A stretch of 64,000 nt of DNA from Micromonospora polyrhachis (GTDB lineage Bacteria; Actinomycetota; Actinomycetes; Mycobacteriales; Micromonosporaceae). Location: assembly GCF_014203835.1 (NCBI RefSeq), contig NZ_JACHJW010000001.1, positions 3,980,501 to 4,044,500 of the forward strand, given 5' to 3'. How positions within the stretch are numbered: position 1 is the first letter of the stretch; each line of letters starts with the position of its first letter. The notes beneath the pieces were generated by a model. That model worked only from the letters and a program-made list of their open reading frames with translations, made no database searches and was not told the DNA's origin. Below, piece by piece: positions 33,058 to 42,052 of this stretch. A program made the translations under genes and the position numbers.

Positions 33058-33272
33058 ACCGCGGCGGTAGGCATCGAAACGGCACGCCGCCAGTACAGGG
33101 CCTCCTGTGCCGGCGGCGGCGTGCGGCAGTGGAAACAGTGGGCGTGGCGCGTTCGCCGGTACCCCCAGGTACCCCTGGCTATACCTCGGTTCGGGTGTCC
33201 ACGGTAGAGACCCGCGGCCCAGCCGCTGCTGGACTGACTAGCGATAGCAGCACGCCCTTCTGGAGGACGAAC

Positions 33273-34298
33273 GTGGTCGCAGTCAATGATCGAGCGGTCG
33301 TCGGCGGCATCGCCGACCGTACCGGCGACACCGGGATTCGAGGTTTCGTCCGGCGTCGCCCCTTGCTCAGTTTCTTCCTGATGGCGAACCTGCTGAGCTG
33401 GGTCGCGTGGACACCGTACGTGCTGTCGGCCACCGGGTTGGGGGTCTGGGACTTCCACTTCCCCGCACTTCTCGGCAGTACGCAGACCGTCGGTGTTCTC
33501 CCCGGCGCCTATCTCGGCCCGATCATGGCGGCGTTCGTCGTCACGTTGGTCGCCGACGGAAAGCCCGGACTGCGCCGATGGGTCGGCCGGATGCTGCGAT
33601 GGCGGATCAGTTGGGTCTGGTACGTGTCGATCGTCGTCGCCGTTCCCTTCGCCCTCACCTCCACCTCCCTCGGGCTGTCCGACGGTGCCGTCCAGATGCC
33701 GTCCGTCGCGGTGCTGGTGGCCTACATACCGGTGATGATCTTCCAGATGCTCACCACCGGCTTGGCGGAGGAGCCGGGGTGGCGGGACTTCGCCACGCCG
33801 CGCCTCCAGAAGCGGTACGGGCCGATCATCGGCATGCTGATCCTCGGGCCGATGTGGGGCGTGTGGCACCTTCCGCTGTTCTTCAGTGAGTGGGGCGGGT
33901 GGCCCGACGTGACCGCGCTGAGGGTCCTCGAGTTCATCGCCTCGTGCTTCACCCTCAGCGTGGTGATGACCTGGGTGTTCAACCGGACCAAGGAAAGCCT
34001 GCCGCTGGTCATGCTGTTGCACGTCAGCGTCAACACCTACTTCTCGGTTGCCTGGGAGGAGATGTTCCCGACGATCGCCACCGCCGAGAACTCGACGCAC
34101 ATCCAGTTGATGACCACCGGTGTGGCGGCGGCCATCGTGCTCATCGCCACCCGGGGACGTCTCGGCTATCAACCGGCGGTCGAGCCCTCCGCGACGCAGG
34201 GTGCCGCTGCGCTTCCCGCGACACCGGGTGTGGTCGAGCCCTCCGCGACGCCGGGTGCGACAGAGCCGCCCGCGACGCGGGATGCCAAGGTGGATTGA
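33273..34298 (+). CDS. CPBP-family intramembrane metalloprotease
   Basis: 341 residues; GTG 33273 has TGGAGG 6 nt upstream. There are about eight hydrophobic helices. CPBP (CAAX protease and bacteriocin processing) motifs: EEPGWR at 166-171 (EExxxR), GVWHLPLFF (FxxxH-like) and LLHVSVNTYF (HxxxN/B). The C-terminal ~40 residues are a decayed repeat of VEPSATPGAT-like units. Such enzymes are proteases or scaffolds in peptide processing and immunity. It directly precedes a histidine kinase/response regulator pair on the same strand (48 bp gap), suggesting one regulon. Confidence 0.9.
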   Translation: MVAVNDRAVVGGIADRTGDTGIRGFVRRRPLLSFFLMANLLSWVAWTPYVLSATGLGVWDFHFPALLGSTQTVGVLPGAYLGPIMAAFVVTLVADGKPGLRRWVGRMLRWRISWVWYVSIVVAVPFALTSTSLGLSDGAVQMPSVAVLVAYIPVMIFQMLTTGLAEEPGWRDFATPRLQKRYGPIIGMLILGPMWGVWHLPLFFSEWGGWPDVTALRVLEFIASCFTLSVVMTWVFNRTKESLPLVMLLHVSVNTYFSVAWEEMFPTIATAENSTHIQLMTTGVAAAIVLIATRGRLGYQPAVEPSATQGAAALPATPGVVEPSATPGATEPPATRDAKVD

Positions 34299-34346
34299 GC
34301 GAAGACCGGGACGTGGTGGGCCGGCATCGACCGCAGGAGGTTGCTA

Positions 34347-35636
34347 GTGCTCGACGGCGACCAGCGGGACGCCCACGGCGTCTCATCCCGTAGCCGGAGG
34401 CCCGCCCGTCGGCGGTTGGTGGTCGACCGTGCCCGCGTCACGCTGGACGCACTCGAACACCTCGTTGGCGGGCTGGGCACCGGCATCCTCGCCCTGACGG
34501 CACTGATCTGTCTCGTCCTCGCCGCACTGGCCTGTCTTGTCGGCGTCGGTCTGCTTATGATGCCGGTCGCGTTTCGGGTTCTCCGCGTCGTCGCTGATCG
34601 GGAGCGGGCCCGACTGTCCCGGTGGGGACCGGAGATCATCGGCCCGGAGCCGGTGCCGGTACGGCTGGGAGATGCGGTGCGAGATCGTGCGGTGCAGCGG
34701 GAACTGGGCTGGGTGGCCTGGCATGCGACCGTCGGACTCTGCCTCGGCCTCTTCGGAGCCACCCTGCCCCTCTACGTGGTGATGAACGGAACCTTCCCGT
34801 TGTGGTGGTACCTGGTGCCACCAACCGACGCCTCCGACACGTTGGGGCTCGTGACGGTGCACGACACGCAGAGCGCTCTGCTGGTGGCCCTGATGGGCCT
34901 GGGCTGGTTCGTTGTCGCCGTGGCCGTCACGCCGGTGATGGCCTGGCTACAGGCGTGGCCGGGCCGCCGCCTCCTGTCGCCCGATCCCGGTGCCGACCTC
35001 ACCCTGCGGGTTGCGCAACTGACCGCGACCCGGGCGGCCGTGTTGGACGCGCACGCCACTGAGCTGCGGCGGATCGAACGGGCCCTGCACGACGGCACCC
35101 AGAACCGGATCGTCGCCGTCAACGTGCTGCTCGGCGCGGCCCGTCGGGCGGCGGGCCGGGACCCGTCCCAGGCCGAGGCCATCATCGACCGCGCCCAGGA
35201 CGCCGCTGAGCAGGCGCTCGCCGAGCTGCGTGCGGTCGTACGCAGCATCCTGCCACCGGTGCTGACCGATCGCAGCCTGCCCGACGCCCTCACCGCCCTG
35301 GCCGCTGACTCGCCGGTGAACTGCCGGATCGACGCCGATGTGCCTGACCGGTGCGCGGCGTCCGTCGAGGCGACCGCCTACTTCGTCGTCGCCGAGGCGT
35401 TGACCAACATTGCCCGACACAGTCACGCCACGCAGGCCGCCGTTATGCTTCGTCGTCGTGGGGATCAACTGTTCGTGGAGATCACCGACGATGGCCAAGG
35501 CGGAGCGGACGAGCACAGCGGGTCGGGGCTGGCCGGCATCCGCCGCCGGGTCGAAGCGCAGGATGGGACGTTCACGCTGGTCAGTCCGGCCAGCGGGCCC
35601 ACCACCCTCACCGTGAGCCTGCCATGCGGATTGTGA
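34347..35636 (+). CDS. Sensor histidine kinase (DesK/NarL class)
   Basis: 429 residues; GTG 34347 is set by GCAGGAGG (34333-34340), 6 nt upstream. The N-terminal half holds four transmembrane helices in two pairs, with an extracytoplasmic segment GTFPLWWYLVPPTDASDTLG. The transmitter has the phospho-His in RRIERALHDGTQNRIVAVNVLL (HisKA_3), then EALTNIARHSHA and GSGLAGIRRRV (HATPase). The stop overlaps the response regulator start by 13 nt. Confidence 0.93.
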   Translation: MLDGDQRDAHGVSSRSRRPARRRLVVDRARVTLDALEHLVGGLGTGILALTALICLVLAALACLVGVGLLMMPVAFRVLRVVADRERARLSRWGPEIIGPEPVPVRLGDAVRDRAVQRELGWVAWHATVGLCLGLFGATLPLYVVMNGTFPLWWYLVPPTDASDTLGLVTVHDTQSALLVALMGLGWFVVAVAVTPVMAWLQAWPGRRLLSPDPGADLTLRVAQLTATRAAVLDAHATELRRIERALHDGTQNRIVAVNVLLGAARRAAGRDPSQAEAIIDRAQDAAEQALAELRAVVRSILPPVLTDRSLPDALTALAADSPVNCRIDADVPDRCAASVEATAYFVVAEALTNIARHSHATQAAVMLRRRGDQLFVEITDDGQGGADEHSGSGLAGIRRRVEAQDGTFTLVSPASGPTTLTVSLPCGL

Positions 35637-36283
35637 TCGCCGAGGACGACCCACTGCTGCGGGAGGGGCTGGCGCTGCTGCTGCGGGCGGAATCCCTGGA
35701 CGTGGTCGCCACCGCCGGTAACGCCGGGGACTTCCTGGTCGCCGTCGACACGTACCGGCCGGATGTGGCCATTGTGGATGTTCGGATGCCGCCAACCCAC
35801 ACCGACGAGGGGATCGTGGCGGCGGTCGAAGCCCGACGACGGCACCCCGAGATGGCCGTACTCGTGCTGTCCGCGTACGTCGAGCAGGCGTTCGCCACCG
35901 ACCTGCTCGCCGACGGTGGTGCCCGGCTGGGCTATCTGCTCAAGGAACGGGTGGGGCGGGTCGAGGAGTTCCTGGACGCGCTGCACCGGGTGGCCGGCGG
36001 CGGCACCGCCATCGATCCGGAGATCGTCGCCCAGTTGCTGACCCGCAACCGGCCGGGCCGACGCCTGGACCGGTTGAGCCCTCGGGAACGTGACGTGCTG
36101 GCGCTGATGGCCGAGGGGCTGGGAAACACCGCCATCGCGGAACGGCTCTTCGTCACCGACGGTGCGGTGCACAAGCACATCCGGAGCATCTTCGCGAAGC
36201 TGGATCTCGCGCCCACCGATCGCGCGGATCGACGGGTCACCGCCGTTCTGCAGTATCTCGAAGACGCCAACCGGCGGGGCTGA
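35624..36283 (+). CDS. LuxR-type response regulator
   Basis: 219 residues. Receiver: IVIAEDDPLLREGL, phospho-Asp in VAIVDVRMPP, and Lys in YLLKERV. HTH: LSPRERDVLALMAEGLGNTAIAERLFVTDGAVHKHIRSIFAKL. Cognate of the overlapping kinase. The insert THTDEG after the phospho-Asp loop is typical of the DesR-like branch in actinobacteria. A strong terminator follows at 36304. Confidence 0.95.
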   Translation: MRIVIAEDDPLLREGLALLLRAESLDVVATAGNAGDFLVAVDTYRPDVAIVDVRMPPTHTDEGIVAAVEARRRHPEMAVLVLSAYVEQAFATDLLADGGARLGYLLKERVGRVEEFLDALHRVAGGGTAIDPEIVAQLLTRNRPGRRLDRLSPRERDVLALMAEGLGNTAIAERLFVTDGAVHKHIRSIFAKLDLAPTDRADRRVTAVLQYLEDANRRG

Positions 36284-36303
36284 CCCGATACGACACGTGC
36301 ACA

Positions 36304-36339
36304 CCGGCCGGCCACCCCGACGTACGGGTGACCGGCCGG
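36304..36339. terminator. Terminator between convergent regulator and copA
   Basis: CCGGCCGGCCACCC (36304-36317) pairs with 36326-36339 with one mismatch, 8-nt loop. It is the only structure in the 73 bp between the two stops and could serve both strands. Confidence 0.8.
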
Positions 36340-36356
36340 CGGCGTGCCGATCGGGG

Positions 36357-38642
36357 TTACCGGGCGGTGCCGGCGTACGGCTTGAACCGGCGTAGCCGCA
36401 GCGAGTTGCTGACCACGAAGACCGACGAGAACGCCATGGCCGCGCCGGCGATCATCGGGTTGAGCAGGCCGGTCGCGGCCAGCGGCAGGGCAGCCACGTT
36501 GTAGGCGAACGCCCAGAACAGGTTGCCCTTAATGGTGCGCAGCGTGGCTCGGGACAGCCGGATGGCGTCGACGGCGGCCATCAGGTCACCCCGGACCAGG
36601 GTGAGGTCGCTGGCCTCGATGGCGACGTCGGTGCCGGTGCCCATCGCCAGGCCCAGATCGGCCTGGGCGAGTGCGGCGGCGTCGTTGACCCCGTCGCCGA
36701 TCATCGCCACCACCTTGCCCTCGCCCTGGAGCCGCTTGACCACGTCGACCTTGTCGGCCGGCATGACCTCGGCGATCACCTCGTCGATGTCGACCTCGGC
36801 CGCGACGGTCCTGGCGACGGTGGTGTTGTCGCCGGTGAGCAGCACCGGGGTCAGGCCGAGGGAACGCAGCCCGGCGATGGCCGCCCGGCTGGTCGGCTTG
36901 ACCACGTCGGCCACCACGAACGCGCCCCGCGCGGTGCCGTCCCAGCCGGCGTAGACCACCGTACGACCGGCAGCTTCGGCGGCGGCAGCGGCGCGTTCCA
37001 CCTCGACGGGCAGGGTGAGCCCGCGTTCGGTCAGCAGGCGGGCCCGGCCGATGGTGGCGGTGTGACCGTCGACGGTGCCGGTGACGCCGAGTCCTTCGAC
37101 GTTGGCGAACCCGGCGACGGCGGGCAGTTGCCCGACCCGCTCGGTGGCACCGGTGGCGATGGCCTGGGCGATGGGGTGCTCGGAGGCGGACTCCAGCGCT
37201 CCGGCCAGTCGCAGCAGCTCGTCGGTCTCCTGCCCGTCACCGACGATGGTGTCGACCAGGGTCATCTTGCCGGTGGTGACGGTGCCGGTCTTGTCCAGCA
37301 CGACAGTGTCGATCTTCTTGGTGGACTCCAGGGTCTCCGGCCCCTTGATCAGGATGCCGAGCTGGGCGCCCCGGCCGGTCCCGACCAGCAGCGCGGTGGG
37401 CGTGGCCAGGCCCAGCGCGCAGGGGCAGGCGATGATGAGTACGGCGACCGCTGCCGTGAACGCGGCGCTGATGCCGTCGCCGGTGCCGATCCAGTAGCCG
37501 AGGGTCGCCACGGCGAGGGCGATGACGATCGGCACGAAGACCCCGGAGATCCGGTCAGCCAACCGCTGCACCTGAGCCTTGCCGGTCTGGGCCTGTTCGA
37601 CCAGGGTCGCCATCTGGGCGAGCTGGGTGTCCGCGCCGACCCGGGTGGCCCGTACGACGAGCCGCCCGCCGGCGTTGACGGTGGCGCCGACGACCTGGTC
37701 ACCGGTGCCGACCTCGACCGGCACCGACTCGCCGGTGAGCATGCTGGCGTCGACCGCCGAGGAGCCGTCCTCGACGATCCCGTCGGTGGCGATCTTCTCC
37801 CCGGGCCGTACGACGAACCGGTCGCCGACGGCGAGGTCTGCCACCGGGATGCGGGTCTCGACCCCGTTGCGCAGCACGGCGACGTCCTTCGCGCCGAGTT
37901 CCAGCAGGGCGCGCAGGGCGGCTCCGGCCCGGCGCTTGGAGCGGGCCTCGAAGTAGCGGCCGGCGAGGATGAACAGGGTCACCCCGGCGGCGGCTTCGAG
38001 GTAGATGTTGCCGGCACCGTCGGTGCGGGTGATGTCGAAGCTGAACGGGTGGGTCATGCCGGGGGTGCCGGCGGTGCCGAAGAACAGCGCCCACAGTGAC
38101 CAGCCGAAGGCGGCGATGGTGCCCACTGACACGAGGGTGTCCATGGTGGCCGCGCCGTGCCGGAGGTTGACCCACGCGGCCCGGTGGAACGGTAGTCCGC
38201 CGTAGACCACGACCGGTGCGGCCAGGGTCAGGGAGAGCCACTGCCAGTATTCGAACTGCCAGGCGGGCACCATGGCCAGGGCGATCACCGGGATGGTGAG
38301 CACCAGCGACACCCACAGTCGGGTACGCAGTCCGTGCAGCTTGTCGGCGGGCTCGGCGGTTTGCGCGTCGGCGCTCGCCGCGCTGCCCGATGGGGCGGGT
38401 GGTGGCGGCAGTTTCGCGGTGTAGCCGGTCTTCTCGACCGTGGCGATCAGGTCCTCGGCGGTGACCGTCTCGTCGAAACTGACCGTCGCCTTCTCGGTGG
38501 CGTAGTTGACCGTGGCGGTCACCCCGTCGAGCCGGTTGAGCTTCTTTTCGATCCGGGAGGCGCAGGAGGCGCAGGTCATGCCACCGATCGCCAACTCGAT
38601 CTGGTGTGGTGCCGTCTGCAACGGCCTGGTGACTGATGACAT
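36357..38642 (-). CDS. copA: Copper-translocating P1B-type ATPase CopA
   Basis: 761 residues. One N-terminal HMA domain with MTCASC at 22-27, eight transmembrane helices, CPC at 406-408 (Cu+ site), phosphorylation motif DKTGT at 450-454, an HP segment ([12 protein letters not shown]) and GDGVND at 649-654. It exports Cu+ from the cytosol. It is the last gene of the operon chaperone (40235) - copZ - secreted protein - copA. Gaps are 15-85 bp, with a CsoR-like operator ahead of copZ. All catalytic residues are intact. Confidence 0.95.
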   Translation of the reverse strand: MSSVTRPLQTAPHQIELAIGGMTCASCASRIEKKLNRLDGVTATVNYATEKATVSFDETVTAEDLIATVEKTGYTAKLPPPPAPSGSAASADAQTAEPADKLHGLRTRLWVSLVLTIPVIALAMVPAWQFEYWQWLSLTLAAPVVVYGGLPFHRAAWVNLRHGAATMDTLVSVGTIAAFGWSLWALFFGTAGTPGMTHPFSFDITRTDGAGNIYLEAAAGVTLFILAGRYFEARSKRRAGAALRALLELGAKDVAVLRNGVETRIPVADLAVGDRFVVRPGEKIATDGIVEDGSSAVDASMLTGESVPVEVGTGDQVVGATVNAGGRLVVRATRVGADTQLAQMATLVEQAQTGKAQVQRLADRISGVFVPIVIALAVATLGYWIGTGDGISAAFTAAVAVLIIACPCALGLATPTALLVGTGRGAQLGILIKGPETLESTKKIDTVVLDKTGTVTTGKMTLVDTIVGDGQETDELLRLAGALESASEHPIAQAIATGATERVGQLPAVAGFANVEGLGVTGTVDGHTATIGRARLLTERGLTLPVEVERAAAAAEAAGRTVVYAGWDGTARGAFVVADVVKPTSRAAIAGLRSLGLTPVLLTGDNTTVARTVAAEVDIDEVIAEVMPADKVDVVKRLQGEGKVVAMIGDGVNDAAALAQADLGLAMGTGTDVAIEASDLTLVRGDLMAAVDAIRLSRATLRTIKGNLFWAFAYNVAALPLAATGLLNPMIAGAAMAFSSVFVVSNSLRLRRFKPYAGTAR

Positions 38643-38657
38643 GGGACTCTCTCCTGC

Positions 38658-39632
38658 TCAGTTGTGCGAGTGACCGGTCGGGGCCGGTGTGGCCGGGCCG
38701 GTCGAGCTGGGGGTTTCTTCAGTGACGCCGGTCGGGTGGGGGGTCTCGCCGGTCGGGCCGGCGGTCAGGGTGAATTCGGCGGTACGCACGACGCCGCCGT
38801 GCTGGAAGTCCAGGAACAGCCGGTACGTGCCGGAGGACGGCACCTCGGTGTGGAAGGTGATGGCCGGTCCGGGCTGCGTCTTTCCGTCCCCAGGGGTGCC
38901 GTCCGGGTGGACGTGCAGGTAGGCCAGGTCACCGTCGCGGAGGGCGACCAGGTGCCCGTACGCGCCGAGGTAGGGCTGGAGGTCGGTGACCGGGTCACCG
39001 TCGCGGCTGACGTTCAGGGTCAGTTTGCTGGTCGTGCCCGGGGTCAACGTGCCGTCGAGGGTGACGGTGTAGCCGTCCACGGTGGCGGTGGTCGTGGGCG
39101 TGGGCAGGGGCTTCGGGGTGAACGCCCCGGGTACGGCGACGTCGACGCCGAGGGTCAGTGCCTCTCCGCCGGTGGGTTTGAAGTCGGCGAACGCCCGCCA
39201 ACTTCCCGGTTTACCCAACGGCGAGGTGACCCGCCATGTTCCGTCCGGGCTCAGCTCGGGGTGCACGTGCCGGAAGCCGGACAGGTCCCGTCGGGCCACG
39301 ATCAGATGCATCCGCTTCTCGTGTTCGACGTCGAAGGCGGTGACGGGCTGCCCGTCCGGACCGATGATCCGGAAGGCGAACTCGCCCGCGGCGGCGGTGG
39401 CCGGGGTGAGGGTGTAGCCGCGGTCGGACACCATCAGGCCGCCGGGGCGGATGCCGCCGGTCGGGTCGGAGGTGGCTGGGACGTCGTGGCCAGCGTTGTG
39501 TCCGCCGGAGTCTTTGTCATGTGCGGGCTCGACGGGGGCACCGGGGCCGACCAGTTGGCCGGCCCCGTACGCGCCGCCGAACACCACTACGAGGCCGAGT
39601 GCGAAGGCACCCAGTTTCGTCGCCGTGTTCAT
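38658..39632 (-). CDS. Secreted His-rich copper-island protein
   Basis: 324 residues, N-terminal signal/anchor (LGAFALGLVVVFGGAYGAGQ). A His/Asp-rich stretch (AHDKDSGGHNAGHD) follows. Two beta-sandwich-like halves come next: the first with HLIVARRDLSGFRHVHPELSPDG, the second with GHLVALRDGDLAYLHVHPDG. The HVHP motif is thus repeated and could bind copper outside the cell. A Thr/Pro tail ends GHSHN. It lies between copZ and copA and is expected to be co-induced. Exact role unknown; extracytoplasmic copper binding or delivery is the inference. Confidence 0.82.
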   Translation of the reverse strand: MNTATKLGAFALGLVVVFGGAYGAGQLVGPGAPVEPAHDKDSGGHNAGHDVPATSDPTGGIRPGGLMVSDRGYTLTPATAAAGEFAFRIIGPDGQPVTAFDVEHEKRMHLIVARRDLSGFRHVHPELSPDGTWRVTSPLGKPGSWRAFADFKPTGGEALTLGVDVAVPGAFTPKPLPTPTTTATVDGYTVTLDGTLTPGTTSKLTLNVSRDGDPVTDLQPYLGAYGHLVALRDGDLAYLHVHPDGTPGDGKTQPGPAITFHTEVPSSGTYRLFLDFQHGGVVRTAEFTLTAGPTGETPHPTGVTEETPSSTGPATPAPTGHSHN

Positions 39633-39667
39633 GCGTTTACCTCGTTTATCGTTGTTGTTGCTGTTTG

Positions 39668-39877
39668 TCAGGCAGTGACGAGTTCGTAGCCGGCCTCGTC
39701 CACGGCTGCGGCAACCGCCGCCGGGTCGAGGGCCGCAGCGCTGGTGACGGTGACCTCGCCGGAGGCCAGGTCCACCGCTACCTCGGTGACGCCGGGGATG
39801 GTGCCCACCTCCGTGCTGACCGAGTTCACGCAGTGCCCGCAGGTCATTCCCTTGACCATGTATTTCTCGGTGACCAT
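39668..39877 (-). CDS. copZ: Copper chaperone CopZ
   Basis: 69 residues, a single HMA domain with MTCGHC at 11-16 and the usual beta-alpha-beta-beta-alpha-beta pattern (GVTEVAVDLASGEVTVTS). It carries Cu+ to CopA's HMA domain. ATG 39877 with GGAAGGGAG upstream. A CsoR-like operator (39907-39923) is 30 bp upstream. Confidence 0.93.
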   Translation of the reverse strand: MVTEKYMVKGMTCGHCVNSVSTEVGTIPGVTEVAVDLASGEVTVTSAAALDPAAVAAAVDEAGYELVTA

Positions 39878-39906
39878 GACCGACTCCCTTCCTTCTCCCT
39901 CACTAT

Positions 39907-39923
39907 ATACCCCAGGGGGGTAT
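39907..39923. promoter_or_regulatory. CsoR-type operator ahead of copZ
   Basis: ATACCCCAGGGGGGTAT, a palindrome matching the TACCCC-GGGGTA pattern of CsoR sites in actinobacteria, located in the 85-bp gap between the two chaperone genes. Confidence 0.8.
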
Positions 39924-39962
39924 GCGCAAGGCGGTGTGTGCTGGATTGCTCTTGGCTGTGGG

Positions 39963-40235
39963 TCAGGAGGTGCTGATCTGGTAGCCGGCGTCGGTGACGG
40001 CGGAACGGATGTCGCCGTCGCTGGCGGCACCCGTGACGGTGATGCGACCTGCGGCGAGGTCCACCGTGACGCCGGTGATCCCGGGTACGGCGGTGACCGC
40101 GGCGCTGACCCGCGTGGCGCAGGGCTGGCAGGTCATGCCGGCGACGAGGTAGTCGCGGCTGTCGGTGGCCGATGTCTCGATGGTCTGGTTGGTCTGGCTG
40201 GTCTCGCAGCCGCAACCACAACCGCAACCGCTCAC
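39963..40235 (-). CDS. Second heavy-metal chaperone with CGCGCGC N-terminus
   Basis: 90 residues. Residues 3-10 alternate Gly and Cys (four Cys), a metal-binding run absent from CopZ. A linker of Thr/Ser/Gln leads to an HMA domain with MTCQPC at 34-39. GTG 40235. It likely binds Cu+ with both parts; storage or transfer to the second ATPase is possible. It lies between two CsoR-type operators, divergent from csoR. Confidence 0.87.
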   Translation of the reverse strand: MSGCGCGCGCETSQTNQTIETSATDSRDYLVAGMTCQPCATRVSAAVTAVPGITGVTVDLAAGRITVTGAASDGDIRSAVTDAGYQISTS

Positions 40236-40255
40236 GATGGGCTCCTCAATACTCT

Positions 40256-40270
40256 TACCCTGTAGGGGTA
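40256..40270. promoter_or_regulatory. CsoR-type operator of the second chaperone gene
   Basis: TACCCTGTAGGGGTA, an imperfect dyad 21-35 bp upstream of the start at 40235 in the divergent csoR/chaperone gap. Confidence 0.7.
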
Positions 40271-40290
40271 TCAGACGTCGAGGACCATAC

Positions 40291-40316
40291 TATACCCCCC
40301 GGGGGTTGGGTATCAT
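40291..40316 (+). promoter_or_regulatory. csoR promoter with overlapping CsoR operator
   Basis: TATACCCCCCGGGGGTTGGGTATC is a GC-palindrome extended to TATCAT (40311-40316), which is a -10 box 7 nt before ATG 40324. The operator therefore covers the promoter of its own repressor gene, with a leaderless mRNA. Confidence 0.8.
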
Positions 40317-40323
40317 TGCTGGC

Positions 40324-40626
40324 ATGACGACACCTACGGACAAGCCGACCCGGGGCTACACGGCCACCAAGGATCAGCTGCTCGCCCGGCTGCGCCGCGT
40401 CGAGGGGCAGGTCCGCGGGATCGAGCGGATGGTCGACGACGACCGGTACTGCATCGACGTACTCACCCAGATCTCGGCGATCCAGGCCGCCCTGGACAAG
40501 GTGGCCCTCGGACTGCTCGACGGTCATGCCCGGCACTGCATGCACCAGGGTGCTGCGGAGGGACGTGCCGACGAGGTTGCCACCGAGATGATGGCCGCCG
40601 TCGGACGGCTGATGAAGCGCGGCTGA
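40324..40626 (+). CDS. csoR: Copper-sensing repressor CsoR
   Basis: 100 residues in a four-helix DUF156 fold (TKDQLLARLRRVEGQVRGIERM). The Cu+ ligands are present as C43, H68 and C72 (YCID..., GHARHC), the C-H-C pattern of copper CsoR rather than RcnR/FrmR. Cu+ binding should release it from TACCCC...GGGGTA sites found upstream of itself, the chaperone genes and the second ATPase. Followed by a perfect terminator. Confidence 0.95.
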   Translation: MTTPTDKPTRGYTATKDQLLARLRRVEGQVRGIERMVDDDRYCIDVLTQISAIQAALDKVALGLLDGHARHCMHQGAAEGRADEVATEMMAAVGRLMKRG

Positions 40627-40645
40627 CCCGGGGGCAGTCGGACGA

Positions 40646-40673
40646 AAAGCGGCCCCCGACCAGGGGCCGCTTT
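40646..40673 (+). terminator. csoR terminator
   Basis: AAAGCGGCCCC (40646-40656) and its perfect complement GGGGCCGCTTT (40663-40673), 6-nt loop; the closing A/T pairs give a short U-tract. Confidence 0.9.
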
Positions 40674-40719
40674 CGCGTACGGGGATCCACGGGGCCGGGG
40701 AGTGCCTAGCGGACGCCGA

Positions 40720-41043
40720 TCACCGCCGCGTCGCGGTCAGTACGGCGTCGTAGCCGTCCCGCGAAAGGGCGTTCACCCACTGCGACGGCGTACGTAGATC
40801 GGCGGTGACCACGGTGGTGCGTTCTTCCAGTGAGGCGCGGGCGATGGTCAGTAGCGCCGGGTCGATGTCGACCAGGGTGGTGTTCGCGTGCGGAAACCGG
40901 CGCAGGGTCCGCAGCGAGATGGATCCGGTCCCGCCCGGCCAGGTCGAGTACGGCGGGTGCCGGTGAGTCGGTGGTCGCGGCGACGGTGTCGAGCAATGCG
41001 GTGAATGCCGGTCGAGACTTGACGATGCGGGGCCCGGGGCCCG
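40720..41043 (-). pseudogene. SAM-dependent methyltransferase fragment with frameshift
   Basis: One frame reads RPAFTALLDTVAATTDSPAP then AVLDLAG. After one extra G the next frame continues GTGSISLRTLRRFPHANTTL, VDIDPALLTIARASLEE, VVTADLRTPSQWVNAL and YDAVLTATRR-stop. This is the SAM-binding core of a class I methyltransferase, lacking both the N-terminus and everything after motif III. It is a remnant; a sequencing error alone would not restore the missing ends. Confidence 0.75.
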
Positions 41044-41056
41044 GGGCGCGGCGGGC

Positions 41057-41839
41057 TCAGCGGTTCGTCGGTTTCCCGGCTGTCCGGGGAGCGTTGGCCA
41101 ACACCAGGAATCGGAAGGCCGGGATCGAGCCCATCCAGCGAATCACGTAGGTTGCCAATGGGGTCAGGGCGATCACGGTGGCCGCGGTCACCGCACCGCC
41201 GAGGACGAAGCCGGCGAGTACGTCGTGCGGGTAGTGCACCCCGGCGAGGACCCGCAGTGCCGCCGCCAGGGCCGCCAGTGGAAGGGTCAACGCCGCGATC
41301 CGGGGGGCCACCACCGCCAGCCCGACCGCGAGCCCGGCGGCGATCGTCGTGTGGTTGCTCGGGAACGACCAGTCGCCGATGCCGGGACAGGTGACCACGG
41401 TCTCGACCCCGGAGAGGGCGCGGCACGGCCGCTCCTCGTCCACGATCAGTTTGAACACCTCGCTGGTCAGGTAGGCGGAGGTCATGCCGAGGCCGACCAG
41501 CACCGTGCCACCGACGATCTGGGCACCCCGCCGTCGACCCGTCCACCAGGTCCAGACCAGCAGGAACACGAGGATCAGCACGCTGCCCTCGGTGGCCAGC
41601 TCCACGAGCATGTGCAGCCAGTCCGGGCCTTCCCCGACCAGATCGGTGATCAGGCGGTACGTCGCCGCCGAGGCGCCGTTCGTGACCTCCACCGGGCGGG
41701 GGCCGGTCCACCCGGCCGGGGTCAGCCAGAGTAGGAGGCCGGCACCTACCGCCAACACCGCCAGGGCCGCCAGGAGGCGCCCCGGGACCAGCAACCGCTG
41801 CTGTGCAGGGTGCTCGCTCACCACATCGCTGTTCCGCAT
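41057..41839 (-). CDS. PAP2-family phosphatase, membrane
   Basis: 260 residues from ATG 41839 (ATG 41866 is in frame, but the extra codons are AT-rich in third positions). Six transmembrane helices. The phosphatase signature is split as KLIVDEERPCR, SFPSNHTTIAAG and RVLAGVHYPHDVLAG (KxxxxxxRP, PSxH, RxxxxxHxxxD). It hydrolyses lipid phosphates such as undecaprenyl pyrophosphate. No link to copper is evident despite its position. Confidence 0.9.
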   Translation of the reverse strand: MRNSDVVSEHPAQQRLLVPGRLLAALAVLAVGAGLLLWLTPAGWTGPRPVEVTNGASAATYRLITDLVGEGPDWLHMLVELATEGSVLILVFLLVWTWWTGRRRGAQIVGGTVLVGLGMTSAYLTSEVFKLIVDEERPCRALSGVETVVTCPGIGDWSFPSNHTTIAAGLAVGLAVVAPRIAALTLPLAALAAALRVLAGVHYPHDVLAGFVLGGAVTAATVIALTPLATYVIRWMGSIPAFRFLVLANAPRTAGKPTNR

Positions 41840-41973
41840 CGAGCCAGATTCAACACGCTTCGCCATTCGACGACCGTACGGGGGGTGCCCGTAAAAACCA
41901 TGACACGAAGGGCGAGTCCCAAACATGACGATTGTCAGGGTTGACAGCCCGGATCCGCTGCCCCACGCGTTAG

Positions 41974-41994
41974 CCCCCTGCCCTCGGGGGTACC
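41974..41994. promoter_or_regulatory. Weak CsoR-like dyad upstream of the four-helix copper protein
   Basis: CCCCCTGCCCTCGGGGGTACC: five-base C and G blocks around a 7-nt centre, about 60-80 bp before the ATG at 42053. The match to TACCCC/GGGGTA is partial. Confidence 0.4.
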
Positions 41995-42052
41995 AGCACG
42001 AGGACGAGTAACCGGAACGAACTGCCCGAGGCGGCAGTCGGGAGGAACGATC

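Noticed and set aside
32769-34172. 467-codon minus-strand frame across the HxlR remnant and CPBP gene
   Set aside because: Low complexity, spans the repeat and two genes, no recognisable domain.
40720-40996. Intact 96-codon gene in the csoR-PAP2 gap
   Set aside because: The open frame changes to non-homologous sequence after AVLDLAG; the true homology continues in another frame.
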